From assembly GCA_004366195.1 (NCBI GenBank), contig SIRV01000026.1, positions 1-6,137 of the forward strand: a stretch of 6,137 bases of DNA, written 5' to 3'. The notes under the pieces were generated by a model. It saw nothing but the letters and a program-made list of their open reading frames with translations. It did not search any database and was not told the origin of the DNA. The position numbers and the translations under genes are program-made. This DNA comes from Actinomycetota bacterium (GTDB taxonomy: Bacteria; Actinomycetota; UBA4738; HRBIN12). Numbering within the stretch: position 1 is the stretch's first letter; the number at the start of each line of letters is the position of its first letter. Below, one piece after another: positions 6,075-6,137 of the stretch.

Positions 6075-6137
6075 GCATCGTGATCGCGATCCAGGCGGCA
6101 TCCGCGGAGCCCGCCGCCGCGAGTCACTCTGACCCCA
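6071..6137 (+). CDS. partial reading frame, start of unknown downstream gene
   Basis: A GTG at 6071 overlaps the stop of the short His/Thr frame and opens a frame that remains open to the right edge (22 codons). It begins MSIVIAIQAASAEPAAA, with a short hydrophobic start and an alanine-rich continuation. Nineteen of 22 codons end in G or C, more like the real genes here than the competing frame from the ATG at 6031, which stops at 6130-6132. There is no ribosome binding site of its own directly upstream, so expression would depend on re-initiation or on a frame fusion through the CA tract. Too little is present to assign a family. Confidence 0.35.
   Translation, partial: MSIVIAIQAASAEPAAASHSDP

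Noticed and set aside
4735..6078. Long minus-strand frames opposite the dehydrogenase.
   Set aside because: They are shadows of the dehydrogenase, with no motifs and low-complexity composition.
1..6137. CRISPR array, tRNA, rRNA, insertion sequence or prophage signals.
   Set aside because: No spaced direct repeats, cloverleaf-like sequences, rRNA motifs, terminal inverted repeats or transposase/integrase motifs were seen on either strand.

Overview
The window is very GC-rich on both strands. Its real genes end most codons in G or C, so the opposite strand is full of long spurious open frames. Together with GTG starts, TAnnnT-type -10 elements sitting directly on start codons, and a Tat-signal cupredoxin-like gene, this suggests a high-GC actinobacterium, possibly of the Thermoleophilia/Rubrobacteria type. 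That placement is inference; there is no rRNA or marker gene here.

Layout. (1) 1-195, minus: N-terminal 65 residues of an exported Tat-signal protein that looks like a cupredoxin, with a good sigma70-like promoter at 202-230 and almost no leader. (2) 333-3114, plus: two overlapping genes of the MttB (trimethylamine methyltransferase) superfamily. Both lack the pyrrolysine amber codon. The first is divergent, and each has lost a different conserved segment. (3) 3115-3282: a convergent intergenic stretch with two abutting palindromes. (4) 3283-3708, minus: a small DUF454/YbaN-family membrane protein. (5) 3794-5919, plus: a complete ureohydrolase (agmatinase-like) coupled by an ATGA overlap to a complete zinc alcohol dehydrogenase with both zinc sites. 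The pair is probably transcribed without a leader from a -10 nine bases before the GTG. (6) 5937-6137, plus: a promoter, a strong Shine-Dalgarno sequence, a 25-codon reading frame containing a (CA)8 tract that encodes His-Thr repeats, and a partial frame that starts in a GTGA overlap and runs off the window.

How the genes may work together. The MttB pair, the ureohydrolase and the dehydrogenase look like small-molecule catabolism: removal of N-methyl groups from an amine or betaine, hydrolysis of a guanidino group, and oxidation of an alcohol or hemiacetal. The link is only by proximity. The DUF454 gene lies on the opposite strand between the two pairs, and no corrinoid protein, corrinoid activase or methyl-acceptor methyltransferase is visible. 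The most unusual features are the complementary losses in the two MttB paralogues and the CA-repeat leader frame at the right end.
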